From Bacteroidales bacterium (GTDB taxonomy: Bacteria > Bacteroidota > Bacteroidia > Bacteroidales > UBA932), in the NCBI GenBank assembly GCA_017549145.1, contig JAFYVM010000057.1, positions 49,145 to 113,144 of the forward strand: DNA of 64,000 nt. Reading direction: 5' to 3'. Both the position numbers and the translations under genes were made by a program. Shown in pieces: positions 59,582 to 64,000 of this stretch (positions within the stretch are counted from its first letter, which is position 1; each line of letters opens with the position of its first letter). The notes beneath the pieces were generated by a model. It searched no databases and had not been told where the DNA came from. It was given only the letters and a program-made list of their open reading frames with translations.

Positions 59582-62500
59582 TTAAAAATCTGACTTCTTG
59601 AACGATGGTTTGTCTCCCATGAACTTCGGAGGGCGCTGGTCAAAGCGTGATGAAGTGCCGGTATCGTAATCCGGCAGCAATCCGCTGCCCTTTGTCACTA
59701 CAGACGGAAGAGCCTCCTTGTCATTTGCCTTGAATTCCTCGAAAGAGTAGGTCTCACCGGCATATTTCTTTATCCTCTTGACCATAGCCTCGCGGGAGAT
59801 TGCATTATAATAAGGTATATTATTATGCATGCAGCTCGTAGGCTCACTACGGAACACTCCCCTTGTATGGAAGAACGCACCTTCATATACATCCACAGTA
59901 TTAGAATACTGCGGATCATAGATCAAGTGCGACCACGGCACTGACTGCATGTCGCCCGAAAGTGAGATATTGTCATAAAAGCCATATGACTTGAACGCTA
60001 TCACGGCATCGACATGCTGACAACAAGGACACCCACATGACTGAATAAAAGCATTATGATAGATGTATTCATCCGCCAGTTTTCCGAATCCGTGACCGCC
60101 TGCCTCATGATGCACAAGCCCTCTGAAATCATACGGAGCAGGGTCGGTACTCATGGGAACGACGGCTATGGCTGACCCATCGCCCCACATATAGCAGAGA
60201 CCGCTGTAATCGCTGCTGTTCTCTATCATTATGATAAGAGTCGTGCTTACATCATCGTTTATCGGAGCAAGACAGGCCGCTGCAAATGCAGTTTCGAAGT
60301 TTGGAGCCACGCCATCGTTGAGAGTATACTGGCTGCCGAAACGGGCCTCACGGATAGTGTTCACTGTTCCCATTCCGCTGTCAAGCGACATTCCGAAGAC
60401 TCCATACACATTGAAGTAATCTTTATAAGTCAGATAAGGCTCTATGTCAAAGAAATAGCTATATGCATCCTGCATTGCCTTCAAGTACTTACCCTCGCTG
60501 ATATCCTTTGCGTCAAAGCAGTCGCCCATAAGAACTATGTTGACACCATTGCCCTTTGGTGCTTCCTGAAGAGTAATCATGTCGCCGTCACCGTACTGAT
60601 AGTCATACTGTTCGACTGTCATTGTGCTGCGGTAGTCCTTACCATCAAGAAGGAACACAATCTCTCCGCTCCTTTTGCCGCTGCCCTTGGCGAGCGCATT
60701 TATTGAAACCGTCACATCGACCTTTCCAGTGCCGGAAGCCGGTGTCACCTCCACCCAGTCCGGCTTGCTCTCGACGGACCAGTTATCTCCAGAAGGAGCA
60801 CGAAGAACAAAGGTCTTTGAATGTTCGTCATTGAGTGTGCGGAAAAGATTTCTACTGATGGAAAATTCCCTGTGGGCGGCAATTCGTTTGAACTCACTCC
60901 AGTTGCCGGCATTCTTATAAAGATTGACCGATGCTTCCGGAACTTCAAGAGTAAAATTATCCTTAGCAACTCCACTGAAACTGTTTGAATTGATTGTAGG
61001 AGGATCTATAGCTTCGCAGACTATTGAATTCACACCGAAACAATCACCAAAGGCTCTCGATTCTATAACCTCAACATTTTTATGAAGTTTCACTCCTTCA
61101 ATTCCCCGACATCCATAGAACATTTCTGTTGGGACGGCCTGGATACTCTCCGGAATTTCAACTACACCTCCGAGTCTCCAACAGCCGGAAAAGCACCTTG
61201 ATCCCAATGAAACCAAATCAGATGGGAAGTTCAATGTTCCACTGAATGAAGTATTTTGAAATGCAGAAGATCCGATTGTCACCACACCATCAGGGATAGT
61301 AAGTTCACCCTTAAAGGCCACATCGCAGAATGCACTTTCGCCAATTTCCGCAAGACCTTCAGGAAGAGTTAACGAACCTGTAAAACCGCATCCAGAAAAT
61401 GCATGTCCCGGTATATTTGAAATTTTAGCCGGTACAGATAAAGACCCTGACAGATTCGAACAGCTTGAAAAGGCACTCTGGCCAAGACTCTCAAGATTTT
61501 CAGGCAATACAAGGTTCCCTTTTATTGCTGCTCCAGCAAAGGCTCTATCCCCTATCGTCTTGACAGACTCAGGCAATGTAACCTCGCACATCAGGCTGGA
61601 ACATGCGTAAAAAGCCTCATCTCCGACTTCTTCAAGCGTTGATGGAAATTGTATATTTGTAATTTTAGTCCCGCTAAAACCTGAAACATATTTTAATCCC
61701 TCCGGTAATATTACTGAACCTGTCAAAGATGTATTCTCGAATGCACCTAGATCTATCGACTCCAATTTATCTGGAAGTACACACTTGATTAAAGTCGTTT
61801 TGTCTTCAAATGCATAACTTGGTATTCTCTTAATCTCGGCTTCCTTCAAATTTAGTCTCTGAAGGCTTGTCATTTTCTTACGCATGAAGTCCCAATCATC
61901 TCCGCCTACCTTTCCGGTCAACTTAAGATTCCTGATCTTCGTAGGATCCATCTCAAGACGCTCGACTATTGTCTTTTCAAGTCCGCCAGAAACGGCATTA
62001 TGCACCACAACATACTCCCTTGCATCATCACCATGAGACATATTGTCGGCCTCCCAGGCGGTGATGTTCACTCCGGTAAGTTCGACTTCGTAAGTGCCGG
62101 TATCTGCCTTCTTGCTGATGCTCAGGTCGTATGTAGTGATTTTGCCCGGAAGATACTCCGTATCGACATCTCTGCTGTAATGGCGCGGAGTGCCGTCAAT
62201 GGTAAGGGTCAGGAGGGTCTTGCCAGCAGCAACAGTCTGAGGCACTACGATAGCCCTGAACTCTCCGTTGTCATTCATCGGTATGATACCTGTCAGAGGG
62301 GCTTCGCCCTCCGGAGTGACAACTCCTGTCGAAAGGTTGATGGTGGATTTGCGGACGGTGTTTGTCACCAGGACCTCCTTGGTTACGGCTGCATATTCCG
62401 CAGCATCTGCCCAGCCTGTTCCCTGTGAGAAACGGATGCGTGCAGAAGACATCTTATGACGGAAGGTCAGGATGACTTTTGAAGCGGTCGGGGTAACCTT

Positions 62501-62983
62501 TGCTGTCTTTGCCCAAAGGAAATCTGAAGCTTCGTATGCTGCCATCTGGCCATGCTCTGCAACCTTTGACTGGTCTTTAGCGACTTCGAACGGATAGGCC
62601 TCGACAGAAGTAGGAGCTGCATACGGGTAATAGCCGTAAAAATCTACCTTGGTATCATTGTCCTTGTAGAAGATGTCATAGTCAGACACCCATTCTCCGC
62701 TTTCATTGTAGCAGAAGCGCACATTATCCGCCTGATTGTCTTCGGCTTTGAGTGTGCCAGATGTCTCGCCATCATAGTTGACGATATAGACACCGACTTC
62801 ATCGCCTGTACAGAAGCCGTCAGTGGTCACCTTTGTAGCAGGCTGCTGGAAGATATCGCTATAAATCAACACCTTATAGGGCTGGCCCTGCGAGTCTTCC
62901 GGATTGAACTCTGTTTCGCTGAATGTACAGCCCTGCATCAGTATCAGGACTGCCATTGCCATCAGTTTTGTCAATTGTTTCAT
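59582..62983 (-). CDS. Multidomain surface lipoprotein: fimbrillin-like, BspA-type LRR, BACON, M64 peptidase
   Basis: 1133 residues from ATG 62983. Order: lipobox LILMQGC (Cys about 17); fimbrillin-like domain (about 35-330; DEVGVYIVNYDG, VDFYGYYPYAAP, FRHKMSSARIRF); about a dozen BspA/LRR_5 repeats (about 345-680; VILPEGLKYV, TIPDGVVTIGSSAFQNT); BACON domain (about 715-800; NWSVESKPDWVEVTPASGTG); and an IgA-peptidase-type M64 metalloprotease with zinc motif HHEAGGHGFGKLADEY (HExxH near 956) and a Cys-rich CGCPCC. A longer start at 63085 lies inside the upstream gene and is rejected. Catalytic residues look intact; target unknown. Confidence 0.88.
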   Translation of the reverse strand: MKQLTKLMAMAVLILMQGCTFSETEFNPEDSQGQPYKVLIYSDIFQQPATKVTTDGFCTGDEVGVYIVNYDGETSGTLKAEDNQADNVRFCYNESGEWVSDYDIFYKDNDTKVDFYGYYPYAAPTSVEAYPFEVAKDQSKVAEHGQMAAYEASDFLWAKTAKVTPTASKVILTFRHKMSSARIRFSQGTGWADAAEYAAVTKEVLVTNTVRKSTINLSTGVVTPEGEAPLTGIIPMNDNGEFRAIVVPQTVAAGKTLLTLTIDGTPRHYSRDVDTEYLPGKITTYDLSISKKADTGTYEVELTGVNITAWEADNMSHGDDAREYVVVHNAVSGGLEKTIVERLEMDPTKIRNLKLTGKVGGDDWDFMRKKMTSLQRLNLKEAEIKRIPSYAFEDKTTLIKCVLPDKLESIDLGAFENTSLTGSVILPEGLKYVSGFSGTKITNIQFPSTLEEVGDEAFYACSSLMCEVTLPESVKTIGDRAFAGAAIKGNLVLPENLESLGQSAFSSCSNLSGSLSVPAKISNIPGHAFSGCGFTGSLTLPEGLAEIGESAFCDVAFKGELTIPDGVVTIGSSAFQNTSFSGTLNFPSDLVSLGSRCFSGCWRLGGVVEIPESIQAVPTEMFYGCRGIEGVKLHKNVEVIESRAFGDCFGVNSIVCEAIDPPTINSNSFSGVAKDNFTLEVPEASVNLYKNAGNWSEFKRIAAHREFSISRNLFRTLNDEHSKTFVLRAPSGDNWSVESKPDWVEVTPASGTGKVDVTVSINALAKGSGKRSGEIVFLLDGKDYRSTMTVEQYDYQYGDGDMITLQEAPKGNGVNIVLMGDCFDAKDISEGKYLKAMQDAYSYFFDIEPYLTYKDYFNVYGVFGMSLDSGMGTVNTIREARFGSQYTLNDGVAPNFETAFAAACLAPINDDVSTTLIIMIENSSDYSGLCYMWGDGSAIAVVPMSTDPAPYDFRGLVHHEAGGHGFGKLADEYIYHNAFIQSCGCPCCQHVDAVIAFKSYGFYDNISLSGDMQSVPWSHLIYDPQYSNTVDVYEGAFFHTRGVFRSEPTSCMHNNIPYYNAISREAMVKRIKKYAGETYSFEEFKANDKEALPSVVTKGSGLLPDYDTGTSSRFDQRPPKFMGDKPSFKKSDF

Positions 62984-63002
62984 ATTTTGAGTTATTTGAT
63001 CA

Positions 63003-64000
63003 TTATATATCTCCGCCGACATTTTCGCCTTCTTCCCAGTCAACGTATGAATCCGCCTTGCCTGTCTGGAATGAGCTGACATCACTGTATTTGACGGTGC
63101 CGTTACTTATGATTTCCATGAAATAGTAGTATGTAGTTTCAGCAGCCAGTCCCGTAAGCTTGAGAACAAACGAGTCACCGTTAAATTCCGTCACCGAAAC
63201 TTTTCCTTTATTCTTATATATGGTAAGGTTACTTACAGTGCTGTAATAGACTGTCACCTTCAGGTCAAGGCTCTTCTTCACGACTATACCGTTGAAGGTT
63301 GCTGTAAATCCGGTGGTCTTGTCAAGCACAAGAGTCGCTGCCGGAGGAGGAGTCTTCGAAATAGTCAGGATCGTGCCATCTGCCAATGTCAGATACACAT
63401 TGTCTTCATCTTGAGTAACGCTCTGGAAAAACGAATCACCGTTCTTACCTGCTTCACCTTGAATGCCTTGCTCTCCCTGTTCCCCCTGAGGGCCCTGAGG
63501 ACCGGCCGCTCCGGTCTCCCCCTGCGGACCCTGATCACCGGTGGCCTGCCCTACATCCACCCAGCTCTGACCATTGTCGTATGACACAAGCCATCTGCCG
63601 TTCTCGATCTTCAACTGAGGGGTAATGCCGTCCTTGCCGGCTTCGCCTTGCGGACCCTGAGGGCCGGTAGCACCTGTTTCGCCCTGAACGCCGTCTGCAC
63701 CGTCTTTTCCGGTAGTCGGGATCTTGTTACCGGTCACATCCACGAGCCAGTTTCCGTTCAGGGTCCAGTAATATACTCCGTCTGTATCTTTTGCTACTCC
63801 GATTATAGGTGTCGCTCCTGCATCACCCTTGTCGCCCTGCTCACCTTTCTCGCCCTGCTCGCCTTTCGCTCCATCCTTACCGTGATAGATAGTTGCCTTG
63901 CCGCCTTTGCTGAAAGTAATGACGTAACCGATTTCGGTGACCCCTTCGTATATAGGGGTCACACTGGTCACATAATCGTTATTCTGAAGGGCAGCAACTA
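63003..64000 (-). CDS. DUF4988/collagen-like surface protein, 5' end cut by window
   Basis: About 332 C-terminal residues are visible; the frame stays open to position 64000, so the signal peptide is outside. Order: end of a DUF4988 coil-to-strand unit (ALQNNDYVTSVTPIYEG, EIGYVITFSKGGKATIYHGKDG), then Gly-x-y collagen-like stretches (GKDGAKGEQGEKGEQGDKGD; GVQGETGATGPQGPQGEAG; GPQGETGAAGPQGPQGEQG) separated by two short beta repeats with the pattern DGVYYWTLNGNWLVD and ENGRWLVSYDNGQSW, and a C-terminal Fn3-like domain (about 235-320). Nineteen nt before the M64 gene, same operon. Likely a trimeric surface stalk or adhesin (inference). Confidence 0.85.
   Translation of the reverse strand, partial: VAALQNNDYVTSVTPIYEGVTEIGYVITFSKGGKATIYHGKDGAKGEQGEKGEQGDKGDAGATPIIGVAKDTDGVYYWTLNGNWLVDVTGNKIPTTGKDGADGVQGETGATGPQGPQGEAGKDGITPQLKIENGRWLVSYDNGQSWVDVGQATGDQGPQGETGAAGPQGPQGEQGEQGIQGEAGKNGDSFFQSVTQDEDNVYLTLADGTILTISKTPPPAATLVLDKTTGFTATFNGIVVKKSLDLKVTVYYSTVSNLTIYKNKGKVSVTEFNGDSFVLKLTGLAAETTYYYFMEIISNGTVKYSDVSSFQTGKADSYVDWEEGENVGGDI

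Overview
The window comes from the chromosome of a member of the Bacteroidales. Evidence: a SusC-class TonB-dependent transporter, a full moxR-bat aerotolerance operon, fimbrillin-like lipoproteins, BACON and FISUMP-type domains, a DUF4988/collagen-like protein, a Bacteroidota-type topoisomerase IV A subunit, and the Bacteroidota promoter -7 element TAnnTTTG ahead of about twenty transcription units. The family cannot be fixed from the sequence alone; an uncultured gut-type lineage is plausible (inference). No phage, insertion sequence, CRISPR array, rRNA or resistance gene was seen.

Layout. 0-2 kb: 5' part of a susC gene. 2.3-5.5 kb: groSL and a lipoprotein galM. 5.6-18.3 kb: housekeeping and envelope genes (DUF819 permease, trmH-type methylase, glyA, an operon lysE-like/DUF362/PASTA/rluD, lnt, an M6 peptidase with a small lipoprotein, a PCMD protein, an L,D-transpeptidase). 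18.3-27.8 kb: initiator tRNA, hisS, and the run lon-ung-coaD-thioredoxin-WG protein. 28-30 kb: HU, a 30-residue basic ribosome-type protein and rng. 30-41.6 kb: a long leftward operon moxR, DUF58, bat-associated membrane protein, batA, batB, batC, a batD-batE fusion, then a secreted GH2 beta-galactosidase. 41.6-53.3 kb: truA, ExbB/ExbD/TonB trio, an rRNA pseudouridine synthase with a repeat-rich tail, era, parC, aroK, recJ, lysS. 53.4-57.3 kb: accessory island with a divergent outer-membrane protein/Ser-Thr kinase pair and two tandem RelB-PIN toxin-antitoxin modules. 57.3-64 kb: leftward operon of surface lipoproteins (DUF4988/collagen-like, a fimbrillin/BspA-LRR/BACON/M64-peptidase fusion, a fimbrillin/FISUMP protein) followed by a small P-loop protein.

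How parts work together. The MoxR ATPase, DUF58 protein and Bat proteins form one envelope complex module of VWA and TPR proteins. ExbB/ExbD/TonB would energise transporters such as the SusC protein at the left edge. Coupled genes often overlap as TAATG (trx/coaD, batA/upstream gene, DUF58/moxR, aroK/parC). The points most worth a second look are a 12-15 nt motif built on CTGnCATTTTG ahead of lon and groES (and a variant ahead of rng), a batD-batE gene fusion retaining a buried signal peptide, an era gene whose only start codon lies in a REP-like repeat, an extra base in the T stem of the initiator tRNA, two toxin-antitoxin modules sharing a 53-nt identical block, and the multidomain M64 surface peptidase operon.
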